A stretch of DNA of 64,000 bases, from contig QRDG01002534.1 in NCBI GenBank assembly GCA_012064385.1, positions 62,001 through 126,000 on the forward strand, read 5' to 3'. The stretch is from Puccinellia tenuiflora. Lineage: Eukaryota; Streptophyta; Magnoliopsida; Poales; Poaceae. Positions 44,428 to 55,920 of this stretch are shown here, piece after piece. Each line of letters starts with the position of its first letter. Position 1 is the first letter of the stretch. The position numbers and the translations under genes are program-made. The notes below the pieces were generated by a model. That model was not told the origin of the DNA and ran no database searches. It saw nothing but the letters and a program-made list of their open reading frames with translations.

Positions 44428-44839
44428 GTAAGCCCTAAAATTATGTACTCGTATGAACTACCGTTGCTGAACTATGTTCTGTTGTTTGGGGTTAGAATGA
44501 ATTATGTTCAGAATCGATCCAAATATCCAATGCGGGAGATTGTCCGGTGAATCCGAACCAGATCAATTTGAGATATATACTCTCTTTCTCTTTACAAGGA
44601 CGAGATAAATCCGACAGCCTTCCATTGCGTGGCACTGCGTGCACATTGAATGCATGCCTTGGAAGCCTATGGTAGTCCACCCTGCGTCTATGTAGCGTGC
44701 ATGGATGGACATGCCATGAACGCGCGTCGCAGAACTTTGGCCTCACCGCAACCCTAGCCTAGCCATCACGTCCAATTACCGTGTAAGACATTAATTAAGA
44801 GAAGATAGACGATCAGAGAGTAACAATATAGGGAGTACT
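44428..44839. other. Sequence between pseudogene and gypsy element
   Basis: No gene recognised. It ends with GTACT (44835-44839), the candidate target duplication left of the gypsy LTR. Confidence 0.4.
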
Positions 44840-46305
44840 TGATGCATCTAAAATGCATACATGAACTTTGCACTATAATAGTTATATTCCATTCATATTT
44901 GCATCATATAAGGGGTATATTACTGTTATTTAATGATTTTTGGTAATTTATGATGATATCCCCTTTTTATGGAATTAATCCTGCACAGGCAGAAAACCCC
45001 TATTTCTTTCCTTATTTGTTTCAGGACCTTAACGACGTCATAATGAGCTATAGATTTACGGGGGTCATTATTATGGAAGGAGAAGATTTAGTAGCAAAAA
45101 AAGTCAACGAACGGAGGCCGGAGGATCAAAAGGAAGGGTCCCATGCGGCTACAGTACTAGGCCGCGTGGGCCCATCCAACTCGGCCTTCGTGGCCCCGTT
45201 TGCATCGATCCTTCGCCCAGAAGCTTCCTTGTGACCTAAAAATGCCTATATAAGAGGTCCCCCGCGTTTTTCCAGAGAAGGGCCGCCACACGAGAGAAAC
45301 AAGAAACAGAGACCAGGAGGCTGCAGATTGGAGGGGGAAAACTCTGGCGGAGCCCTGCCGGAGAGGCCTCCACCTTCTCCATCGACATCTCCACCGTCTC
45401 CATGATGAAGAGGGAGTAGTCCACCTCTGGACTATGGGTTTGTGGCAGTAGCATATGTATCTCTCTCTCTCTTGAGCTTCACTAATTAGCACCGTATGAG
45501 CTGCTGAACATGATTACGGTCACAGTTGTATTACCATTATGGTGGATCTTTCTTTGAGTTAATATATGTTGAGATTGCAATGTTATATTTCAGTTATGAA
45601 AGTAGATGCATATTATTACCCCGTTCTTATATCCTTGTTATGATCAAGCATGTTTATGAGAGCGTGTGTGGGGGAACGTGTGCATTAGTTGGAGTAACGG
45701 GGGTGGTGAAGTGATAAGTTGACAACTTGAATATCATGATCCATTGGGTGTTTACCTTACTTTGTTGCCTCACTAGGGATAAACCAAAATACCATGTTGA
45801 AGGGTAGGAGGAGTGACATGCCTCTACCTAATACTAGATCCATCATGTGTTTATTTTCACTTCATGTCATTAATCTTAAAGCTATACTCTGATGTTATCT
45901 TAATTACTAAGGTGCATGATTTAGTTCACATCTTGGTGGAGTATAAGTGAGACTAATAATCAAAAGGTCTCTATGTTAGGACGTGATGCCCATATAATTA
46001 GTAACATGTCATTAACCTTGTTTGCAATCTCATATGTTAAATCTATGTCTACTTGTTTGCCACACTATATTAAAGAGAGAGTGCATGTGTGAAACCATGA
46101 ACCCCGGTCCATTTTTAATCATAAGAAACACTTTTCCAACCACTAATAAGCATCTTTTACATTCAGCCATTTTAAAATCAGAAAATACAAAAACACTTTT
46201 ACTTCTTGCATTCACATATAAAAACCCCAAAAATACCATCCATCGTCATTACTATCATCCTTGCATACTTGTTCACCACCATTGCATATTTATTTACTGT
46301 TTTGC
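44840..46305 (+). repeat. 5' LTR of the gag-protease gypsy element
   Basis: Palindromic start TGATGCAT...ATGCATA. A TATA box TATATAA lies at 45247-45253. It holds about 183 bp (roughly 45545-45730) missing from the 3' LTR. Its true end, the primer-binding site and the gag start are deleted; it is joined to gag through a copied 26-bp filler (GCATTCACATATAAAAACCC and following) that duplicates 46207-46232. Confidence 0.85.
45247..45253 (+). promoter_or_regulatory. LTR TATA box
   Basis: GCCTATATAAGAGG, conserved in the 3' LTR at 54861-54867, in the position expected for the LTR promoter. Confidence 0.65.
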
Positions 46306-46329
46306 ATTCACATATAAAAACCCCAAAAA

Positions 46330-46885
46330 AACCTAAGGAAGATCCTTTAGCTCACCTTAAGAAATTTGATGAAAGATGCAACATGCTAAAACTGAACCAT
46401 CCTAATGTTAGACTTAAGCTTTTTCCTTACTCTCTAGGGGGGAAAGCATTAGATTGGATATTGAGATGGCCACCTGGTAACTTTAGCATCTGGTTTAATT
46501 TGAAAGCTGCTTTTATTGAAAGATTTTGTCCCATTGAAATGATCTGCAATATTAAACAAATGGTTATCAAGTTTAAACAAGAGGAAGATGAACCTTTTGT
46601 GAAAACATGGGAAAGATTTAGAAGCATAGGTTTTGGAATGGCTCATGGTCTTAGAGATTGGATGCTCATGCATATCTTTTATATAGGATTATCTGAAACT
46701 TCTAGAGTCTTTTTGGATAAGGAATGTGAAGGTTCTTTCATGAATATGTCTGCTTCTAATACTTATTATCTACTTGATGGCTTGCTGTTGGAAGCAAAAA
46801 TTAAAGAAAGTTTAGATAAAGCTCAAGTACCTGAAGAAGTTTTGATGACCTTTATGAAATATTTGATCTTTATGATAGGAGAGTA
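46330..46885 (+). pseudogene. Gypsy gag, 5' truncated
   Basis: Reads PKEDPLAHLKKFDERCNMLK, FPYSLGGKALDWILRWPPG, AAFIERFCPIEMICNIKQMV and FVKTWERFRSIGFGMAHGL, the retrotransposon gag domain of Athila/Sabrina type. Translation is open into the LTR (from 46206), but only because a deletion fused LTR and gag; the gag N terminus is gone. It ends at TAA 46884-46886 after a frameshift near 46855. Confidence 0.85.
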
Positions 46886-46903
46886 AAAGTTGAAGAAGTT
46901 AAG

Positions 46904-47536
46904 ATGCTTAGTGAAGTTAATGATCCTTTGCTTGAACTGAAGAATAGTAGCTTGCATGAATTAATATCTATCTTACAAAAATTTGCAAGTGATCCTTCTA
47001 TTGATGTTAACAAATCTGGTTTTGGTTCCTATATTGCTAATCATGTCTTGAAAGAAAAATTTGCAAGATACAATCAAGAAGCTATGATACCACCTAATCT
47101 TGGGGATGTATGGATCCCCAAGGTGCTAATAACTATTGGAAAAGAGACACACCATGCCATACTTGATCTAGGATCTAGTGTCTCAGTTTTATCTAAAGAA
47201 TTATATGAATCACTTGAATTAAACAATCTTGAAAAATGCTCTATTGGACTTGCACTTGCTGATAATACCATTAAACATGCTCTAGGTAAAGTAAGTGATG
47301 TTTTGGTAGAGTTACATATGACTTTTGTACCTGTGGATTTTCTAATCATGGATATGGAGAATAAAACCTCTAGTCCTATTATTTTGGGAAGACCTTTTCT
47401 TCGTACCACAGGGGGTATCATTGATTCAAAGGAAGGGAATGTGAAGTTTCAGTTTCCACACAAGAAATGCATGGAACACTTCCCAAGGATGAAGGGCACA
47501 ACTTTTAAGCTCCCTCATGAGCTTCATCTTCGGTAA
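46904..47536 (+). pseudogene. Gypsy gag tail and aspartic protease
   Basis: The frame follows the gag piece after a short shift. The protease region reads IPKVLITIGKETHHAILDLG with SSVSVLSKELYESL (active-site Asp in DLG), then LADNTIKHALGKVSDVLVEL, and SPIILGRPFLRTTGGIID as the second conserved motif. It ends at TAA 47534-47536 with no RT behind it. Confidence 0.82.
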
Positions 47537-48916
47537 AACAACAAGTAAGTAAGCCTAGCTATATGGCTATAAAGAAAGCGCTTTACGGGAGGCAACCCGG
47601 TTGTTTTTATTTGGATTTTCTTTGTGTCCTCTTGCTGTAACAATAGATTGTTTTCTTATTTTATTTTCTGGAATTTTTAATAAAGTGCCAAGTTTTACCC
47701 ATTTTGGTTGAAAAAGTTGCTATACCTATTCGGAGATTTTATTCCTGCACAGAGTCTGTGCACGGTTTGATTTTTAATTCCTATTATGTAACTCCAAATG
47801 AGCTGAGATTTTTACTGTAACTTCAAATTTTCATCCTCTGTATGTCTGAATTTTTTCAGATCTTTTTGACAAGTTTAAGTAGGACAGAAAAATACTTTTT
47901 TCTGCTGCTGTTTTTCTGGACAGATTCTGTCCCATATTGTTTTATGCATAGTTTGAACTATTGAGAATGCTACTGGAAATTTGGGTTGAAATATCTTGCA
48001 TGCTTTTATTGTATTGGGAAAAGGGATGTCTAAGTTGATTTTTAATGACACATATAGTTGCATGATTCATGAGTTTCGTTATGAGTAATAATTTGCAAAT
48101 GCTTTATCATGAGCTATCTTTTATTCATGTTTTGATGCTGTATGTTATTTCACTTTGTTTGACATGAATTAGTTAGTTCTATGGACACTCATTCATGCAT
48201 CTAGATGGTCATCTTTTTCCCCTTTCCTAGCCCAAAAATTTCAACAAGTAAAAACTTGTTTCCAACACCTTCAGCCCAAGTTTTTCCAGTGAGTCCACCA
48301 TATCTACCTATTAGCTTTATGCTATTCCAAGTATGTTTATCATGTTATTTGTGTTATCTATACCTCTAAATGAAAATGAAGATGTTATTTATTGTAATGG
48401 TAAAAGTTTGTTAAAAAGCTCTCGTGAACTTGATGCACACTTTACTTTTATTACATTCAAAAAGATGAACCATTGTGATTAATATTATGAAGATACTGGA
48501 TTGATAAATATTTAAGGTTGGGAGTTAGCCCATATGTGCTGTCATATGCAAAGCTTTCAACATGTTTCATCATTTGTTTAGTTGATATCATGTACTTTTG
48601 TCTATGGATGCCTATCATGACGAAATAAATGTGGAAATAGAGTTACGTTTAAATGAGTTTGTATAAATGGTTAGAGAGAAACCTGGGCCGCTAATCCAAG
48701 CCATGCATCATTCATGGTGGAAATTTACTTACATGCTATTTTGAACCCTCTGTGATACACCCTACAATAAAAAGCTATATCAAGTGGTAAATAAAGAGGG
48801 TGTTGAGATTGTTCAATATGTTTGTTTGTCTTGTTGTTTTGATATGGGCTTGATCCATATCATGGGACAAGAGGTACCCCAGTTGAGACTCTTGATGATA
48901 CCGTTATTACTTACAA
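47537..48916 (+). other. Non-coding interior of the gypsy element
   Basis: AT-rich, no ORF of note. It contains CCCTCTGTGATACACCCTAC and other phrases without recognised function. It continues at 53873 after the inserted candidate Helitron. Confidence 0.6.
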
Positions 48917-50329
48917 CTAGCATAGTGGCCCGCGCACATGCGCGGGCAACATCTTGATTTTATCCTGTAAAACCTTAAGCTAGTTGAAAACATTAATCTC
49001 ATTTTATAACTGTTGAACATTGATAGCTTTCTTAATTGTACTAATATGGTTACAATACTTTTCTTCTTTTAACATTAGACCATAATAATTGGTCGTGCAA
49101 AATTCTAAAGCAATTCAAAATAATCTTTTTATTGGGTTGTCAATAGCTGTCTTACCAACATTGCATATCAATTAAAATACCTAAATAAGAAATTATAATA
49201 TATTTCATTTGGTCCAACTATCATTCATGAACATAATTTGATCAATAAATAAATACCTCATCTTCCTAGTGAGTAATGTGTCAGTGTACCACAGTAAATA
49301 CCTCAGCATGCTTATTTCGACTGGAAAAATCCACGGAGTTAGCCTACTTACTCACCAAAACCTACATATTTTTGAAAAAATCTTAAATTTTTTATTTTTA
49401 ATGTTTGAGAGCATACTTACAACTCAACTGATGCAACTCCATGGTTTATTGTTCTTCAACATTCCTGTTGCATAATCTTTCAGAATTTGTCTCTAGATTT
49501 GTAAATTAAGAAACTCATCCACTTCTAGTAGATATGTGGTCACTGATTTGTAGTCGAATATAATGTCTATTGTTCCACATTGTTGTTAGTGGGGGTATAT
49601 ATTGTAAAAAATGGTGTTCATATAATTAGATTGTGCTTACCAAGGAGTTATTATTTTTTGTGCTATACCACAACTATTGCAATCATACTTGTCAGATTAT
49701 TTGATATTTATGTTTTGACAAACATAGCATAAATGTACATCACTGAATATTTACTTCTATATCGTCAATCATACCTATTATTCTGAACACAAAATCCTGC
49801 AATATTAGTGTTATCCAAACTGAGCACTCTAGAGAGAAACATTAAATCACAATCACATAATTATGATAAATAACCTTTCATTCTAAGTAGAAGCATTCTA
49901 TTTTGTGTAGGTTCCCCAAAAATAATTGTTGACACCAATATATTTGGATGACTATGATGCATACTTGATTGGTTGTGTCATCGTGCCTTATCGTAGTAAT
50001 GTTCTCCTATTGCAAAACATTTGTTTAGTGTGCCTTGTCTACTATTGTCTATCTCCATAATTTGTGGTAACTGTTTTTATTTAGTGCCTAACAAAATATA
50101 TGAAATGACAAAAATATCATACTTTTTATGTTAGTAAATAATAATAAGTTACATTTATTGTTCGATAACTAAAAAATGATTCAGTTTCATACCTTTCAAG
50201 AAGTTTATTGTCTGGGTATATCTTGATTTATATATAATATTGTGGTGCTAGTTGATCATATGCTAAAACTTTATAATATTAGTCGACTTACCTTTGAATT
50301 TCATCACCATTGTTGATGTAACAATAAGG

Positions 50330-50770
50330 ATTGTTTGACTGCAAATTACATCCTCGCTTAAAACTGTCCCCATAGACTCTGCATATTTCATACCAAATAC
50401 TTAATAATAATATGATGGGAGGAAATCATCTGCACTTATTATGTAATATGTGTCCATCTCGCGGATAGTTGTGGGTTGGGAGTTACCTGCGGTCGTCTTC
50501 TTTGCTAGTTTTGATTCGATCGGCTCAATGTCGGTGAGAAATGTAATGGCATTTGAACATTTTTGATGATTTATATTTGAAAATCATAAAGGTTATCTAC
50601 ATGAAAACCAGAAATAAGACAATCAACGTACCTGAGCATTGTCTATATTTTTTCAAACCATTCTTGTAGAGCTTCTCTGGCAGCAAACTCAAATTTGTAA
50701 TGCCAAAAATTGTTTGATGATCCTTTCACCTCTTTTACCTTTGCATTGTATACAATAATAATCATAATCT
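50330..50770 (-). pseudogene. Captured gene fragment with exon-intron structure
   Basis: Three minus-strand exon-like segments. (1) About 50764-50632 reads IVYNAKVKEVKGSS, FWHYKFEFAAREALQEWFE and, after one stop, TMLR before donor CAG|GTACGT. (2) 50523-50487 reads PIESKLAKKTTA between AG and GCAG|GTAACT. (3) From about 50382 leftwards, after ATATGCAG, reads SMGTVLSEDVICSQTIL. I do not recognise the protein. Intact splice borders with codon-like content suggest a host gene piece carried by the Helitron. Confidence 0.4.
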
Positions 50771-52078
50771 CATTGTTAAGTTGGCGATACTTTGACAGAA
50801 TCTACAACCTAAACGTGGTTCCATACATACATAGAACTCTCATAGTTGCATGAATTATTTTTTCCTGTTTAAAGTGCCTTTCAGAAAATACCAAGAAGTT
50901 ACAACTTGATACTTCATACTGGTACGACAAACAATCAAACCACAAATTAAACAATGCAAAGTGACTAAGGTCTAGCATTTAAACTATCAGAGTAAAAAGA
51001 TAGTGAACTTGTAGGAGAAGAGTATGTCATCTGTCTTCCCCTTTAAAAGCAGCCTCTTGAAGTTGGACCCAAACGGAAAGTACACTTAAACTAAGTAAGG
51101 CACGTACTCGAAGGAAAAAAATGCAAGAATGTAGCCTCTTGAAGATCGTGCCAAAATTCCCGTGAGGAAAATATTGATTCATTATAAAAAAAGATATTTT
51201 ATCTGATGATGTAAAAATCATGTGACATGTGTATTGTACCAATTGTATAATAATCCAATGTTAATCTTACATTAACGAATATAATAAAAATCTATGAGTA
51301 CTTTGGCACTCGTCCTACAAACTACTATGGCTGGAAAGGTTTAAGAAAGTTTATTCAAACTAACGTAGAAAAAAAATCACAACTCTGTAAGTAAACAAAT
51401 ATCAAGTTATAGCCAATTTAAAAAACATTAAGTATATATATGTCTTACTCGCACACTAAGACCCTTGATTGAGATGCATAATCGCGAAAGGTCTAATTGC
51501 TTCATATCTTTCAAACGATTTCAACAAAAATATCTATCGAACACATGCATTGATGTTTGTCTACTTACAATAGATGATAATAGATCATAGCCACCAGATA
51601 TCCATTACCAGTGATCCAATTCGAGCTACAATTAGATCATTTCATTGATTCAATATCTAAAAGTTATTTGCAGCAAGAAACCATACATATGAAGTTAACC
51701 CTAATAATTCTGAAAATTTGTTTTATTAGCCTAAAGTGAATGAAGGAACCTCTCTCGGCAAGTATGTCGCGGATGAATTGCGCCTTTTTAGCACATCATT
51801 ATTCTTGTAGCACAGACTGAGTACCTAGAACATGAGCAACATCGGCTACTTACCGATCTTGTGAATTCTGAACAATCATTGTAAAGGACTATACGTCAGA
51901 AGCGGGCATGTAGCATTTGATCAACTTCATCTTAATTAGAAAGTATCTACAGAACAACACCTTTGTTGACCTGGAATCATTTATTGTCAATCTCTGCAAT
52001 TTCTAGTTGTCCTTTTTTTAATTGATTGAACATCAAAGGTTAACTTTGCTCATGTTGGTGCAGGTACTACAATAAATA

Positions 52079-52236
52079 CTCCCTCCGTTCTTTAATATAA
52101 GATGTTTTGGCTATTTTAGTATGATCTATATAAAGAGTGAAATGAGTGAATATACACGCTAAAATGCGTCCAGGTGCATACGAATCTAAGAAACATGAGA
52201 AAAGCTAACACATCTTATATTTTGGAATGGAGGGAG
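52079..52236. mobile_element. Stowaway MITE (Tc1/mariner type)
   Basis: 158 bp with TIRs CTCCCTCCGTTC and GAATGGAGGGAG and TA duplication (52077-52078, 52237-52238). Inner TIR parts also pair (TATAAGATGTTTT / CATCTTATATTTT region). Non-coding and nested inside the candidate Helitron. Confidence 0.95.
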
Positions 52237-52804
52237 TACACAATTATTTAGTTGTCTTGTTTTGCAGCACAAAAAAAAAGTTGTCTTGTTTTGTGAGATT
52301 GCATATTTATTTTTATGATATATATTGCATCTAGCTTTTGAGACCTGCTACTCTTAAACTTAAGTTGCCAAAATATATTAAAAATACGGTTCAGCTTGTA
52401 TGCTAAACTTTACTGCTGGTCACTTGAATGACAAAGGTTGCTCTTGCCTGACCTGTTTTTGGACATGACAAGAACATTGCAGCTAAGAACGCATGAAGGA
52501 TGTAGCCTGCTTGCCCATGCGCGTCATTTCTCTTAGACAATAGTTGCACCTCGTCGAGTTTGAACCAAATGTATACTCCTTACTCCGCTGAATCTTTGGT
52601 CAGTTTTCTTTGCTAGCGCTGATGCACCTCTTCTTAGATGTGTGCTTATAATTAGCTAAGATGATCTCAGAGAGTACCATTGAGCCGTTGACACTTGAAA
52701 AAGGTACTCGTCAATCTAGACAAACGCTTATTCTTGCCCAAAAGTGTGCTTATAATTGGCTAACATGAGCTGAGAGAATAGCATAGACAAAGGTGCTCAT
52801 CAAT

Positions 52805-53050
52805 CTAGACGAACACAGAATAACTGATGGCCCAAAGCTTGCCGCCGGTGTCAAACTTATCACTCGTTCACGTGGTCGCCATCTCGTCATTCTTCCGCGA
52901 CTTGATAGCTTACATCAAGAGCCGGCACCAATCATGCATGGCCCATGGCAGCAGCTGAGGTTCATGGGTCAGTGCACCAGCGATGACTCCGTCATGCGTC
53001 TTGTGGTAGTCGCCGTGCCGGGGGATCTTGGCTCCCTAGGAGAGAGTTGA
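52805..53050 (+). other. GC-richer island, possible captured exon
   Basis: An open frame of about 80 codons (AAGVKLITRSRGRHLVILPR, RLVVVAVPGDLGSLGES) in a patch clearly richer in GC than the surrounding Helitron sequence. No family recognised on either strand. Confidence 0.3.
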
Positions 53051-53872
53051 TTAAAAGAGGCAGACATGGCGGCGGAGGGTAATTTATCCCATGATCTATT
53101 TGGCCTTGGTATTCTCTAGCATGTTTGGGAAATTTGGCACAATATTATTTACTTACCAAACAATTATGTAAAACACAATTTACACATACTATATGCTACA
53201 ACGTTAAATCTTCACAACAGAGCAAGTTACACCCTCTTGTTCTATGTTGCTGGAGCTTACAAAGTTCTATAAATCTTAATTATGTTCTGTAGCAGAGAAA
53301 TACATGGTGCAGTCAAAAAAGAGAAGGAGATAGTCAATTAGTCACGTACCATTAGTTACATGGTGTGTGAGGCAAGTCCTCCATCCAGCGACCCTCTGTG
53401 GCACGCCTACATGACGCACGATTGATCCATCTTTTCACAGCTACATGTCTCGCGTGTTAGGCAAGATTGAACCTGGAAGAGACTGCAACGCTGTTGTGCT
53501 TGCACGCGAGCATGTGCGGCAGAGGGCATATGAATACAACATGGCTGTAGCAAGCGGAGTTTTTGGCGGCGGCAGCCACCCAGCGTACATGAGGACCGGT
53601 TAGGGCATCGGGAAACGGCGGCGGCAGCTCAGCTTGTCGTCTTTTTTCTTCTAGCTGAATATACATCGTACAGGTAGGGGGAAACTTATTAAGGGCATTG
53701 GTGGGTAATTTATTGAACCTTAATATCAGTTTTTTTCTACTGAAATCCATTGGTTGTGATCGTTTTGATAGTCAAATAGATGGCCAGATGTTTCTGATTT
53801 TTGTGAGATTTTCTAGAGTATTTCTCTTTTTTCTGGTGAGCCCATCATGTACCTTTAATATATAATAGATGA

Positions 53873-54453
53873 TAGATAACTTAAACTTGCTTTGTTTCCC
53901 AAGTTGAGTAATCATGGTGTAGGTACTTGTATTCAAGGGGCATGAGACATCTAACATTTACTTTATCAAGGCCACTACTCATATTTGCTTTCACATTCAA
54001 CTTTAATCATTCAAGATGCTATGATAGGGAAATGAGAGCTTGACACCAAGTATTACCATTGCATTCAATAACTTAAGTAGAATAGTTTGGAAGATAGATG
54101 AAACTTGTGCATGTTTTACCTCTACTTATTTATATATCATTTCCAAAGTGTCCACCTTTTATATTCAGATTTTCTACACTCTATGGACCACAAGTATGCA
54201 AAAGTAAGAATGTCCATAGTACTATCTTTTATGTTGCACTTTGTGAACTATCATTGAACATCCTTGCATTGAATACTTGATATCACTTTATAAACTGTTT
54301 GCATATTGCTACTTCTTTGAAATAATGAATCAATTGACTTTATGTAGCAGTAGCAATCATCTTTTATATCCATGTTGTGATTATATTGCAAAGTTCATGT
54401 TAGTTTTATCACTTTCATACTCGAGGACGAGCATGAGTTAAGCTTGGGGATGT
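53873..54453 (+). other. Gypsy interior, 3' end, with polypurine tract
   Basis: Non-coding AT-rich sequence ending TTAAGCTTGGGGATGT, a polypurine tract common to many Triticeae gypsy elements, directly before the LTR at 54454. Confidence 0.75.
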
Positions 54454-55920
54454 TGATGCATCTAAAATGCATACATGAACTTTGCACTATAATAGTTATA
54501 TTCCATTCATATTTGCATCATATAAGCGGTATATTACTGTTATTTAATGATTTTTGGTAATTTATGATGATATCCCCTTTTTATGGAATTAATCCTGCGC
54601 AGGCAGAAAACCCCTATTTCTTTCCTTATTTGTTTCAGGAACTTAACGACGTCATAATGAGGTATAAATTTACGGGGGTCATTATTTTGGAAGGAGAAGA
54701 TTTAGGAGCGAAAAAAGTCAACGAACGGAGGCCGGAGGACCAAAAGGGAGGGTCCCACGCGGATACAGTACTAGGCCGCGTGGGCCCATCCAACTCGGCC
54801 CTCGTGGCCCCGTTTGCATCGATCCTTCGCCCAGAAGCTTCCTCGTGACCTAAAAATGCCTATATAAGAGGTCCCCCGACGTTTTTCCAGAGGAGGGCCG
54901 CCACACGAGAGAAACAAGAAACAGAGACCAGGAGGCTGCAAGTTGGAGGGGGAAATCTCCGGCGGAGCCCTGCCGGAGAGGCCTCCACCTTCTCCATCGA
55001 CATCTCCACCGTCTCCATGATGAAGAGGGAGTAGTCCACCTCTAGACTATGGGTTTGTGGCAGTAGCATATGTATCTCTCTCTCTCTTGAGCTTCACTAA
55101 TTAGCACTGTATGAGCTGCTGAACATGATTACGGTCACAGTTGTATTACCATTGTGGTGGATCTTTCTATGAGTTGCATATGTATTACCATTGTTTACCT
55201 TACTTTGTTGCCTCACTAAGGATAAACCAAAATACCATGTTGAAGGGTAGGAGGAGTGACATGCCTCTACCTAAGACTAGATCCATCATGTGTTTATTTT
55301 CACTTCATGTCATTAATCTTAAAGCTATACTCTGATGTTATCTTAATTACTAAGGTGCATGATTTAGTTCACATCTTGGTGGAGTATAAGTGATACTAAT
55401 AATCAAAAGGTCTCTATGTTAGGACGTGATGCCCATATAATTAGTAACATGTCATTAACCTTGTTTGCAATCTCATATGTTAAATCTATGTCTACTTGTT
55501 TGCCACACTATATTAAAGAGAGAGTGCATGTGTGAAACCATGAACCCCGGTCCATTTTTAATCATAAGAAACACTTTTTCAACCACTAATAAGCATCTTT
55601 TACATTCAGCCATTTTAAAATCAGAAAATACAAAAACACTTTTACTTCTTGCATTCACATATAAAAACCCCAAAAATACCATCCATCATCATTACTATCA
55701 TCCTTGCATACTTGTTCACCACCATTGCATATTTATTTACTGTTTTGCGTTCATTATCATCTTAATATCATTCTCACACCTTGCGCTTGACAACCACTTG
55801 GTGAGGTTGAGGGCACAAAGCAATCTATTTGTTTACAGGAAATCTAGAGAAGGACAAGAAGATAAAACCCACACTACTGATTCCCCGAGAGTTCGATATT
55901 AAACTCTCGAGTCACCTTCT
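54454..55920 (+). repeat. 3' LTR of the gag-protease gypsy element
   Basis: Copy of 44840-46305 with few substitutions. It lacks about 183 bp near 55160-55190 but extends beyond the 5' copy (55745-55920), showing what the 5' LTR lost. The right terminus is not resolved; TTCTTGGGGAAAAAACTACC marks the transition into the next LTR. Confidence 0.8.

Larger units (their letters stand above)
48917..53872 (-). mobile_element. Candidate Helitron on the minus strand
   Basis: The left end on the plus strand reads CTAGCATAGTG then the perfect hairpin GCCCGCGCACATGCGCGGGC (48928-48947). On the minus strand this is a GC-rich hairpin, a short spacer and CTAG, the standard Helitron 3' end, with the host base A at 48916 as required. 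The proposed 5' end (minus strand TCATCTATTATATATTAAAG at 53872) is followed by T at 53873, which also fits, but is less certain. No Rep/helicase frame, so non-autonomous. It contains exon-like captured pieces and a Stowaway MITE. Confidence 0.6.
44840..55920 (+). mobile_element. Gypsy element with gag and protease only, Sabrina/Athila-like
   Basis: Two LTRs starting TGATGCATCTAAAATGCATA (44840 and 54454), gag, an aspartic protease, then long non-coding sequence and a polypurine tract (TTAAGCTTGGGGATGT) before the 3' LTR. No RT, RNase H or integrase is present even after removing the inserted candidate Helitron (48917-53872), so it is non-autonomous or has lost pol. The right end is unclear: GTACT is not found near 55920, where a minus-strand chromovirus LTR begins. 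Confidence 0.82.

Noticed and set aside
46206..46330. N-terminal extension of the gypsy gag with a hydrophobic stretch, as if a signal or membrane segment
   Set aside because: This part is translated LTR sequence plus a duplicated filler, so it is an accident of a deletion.
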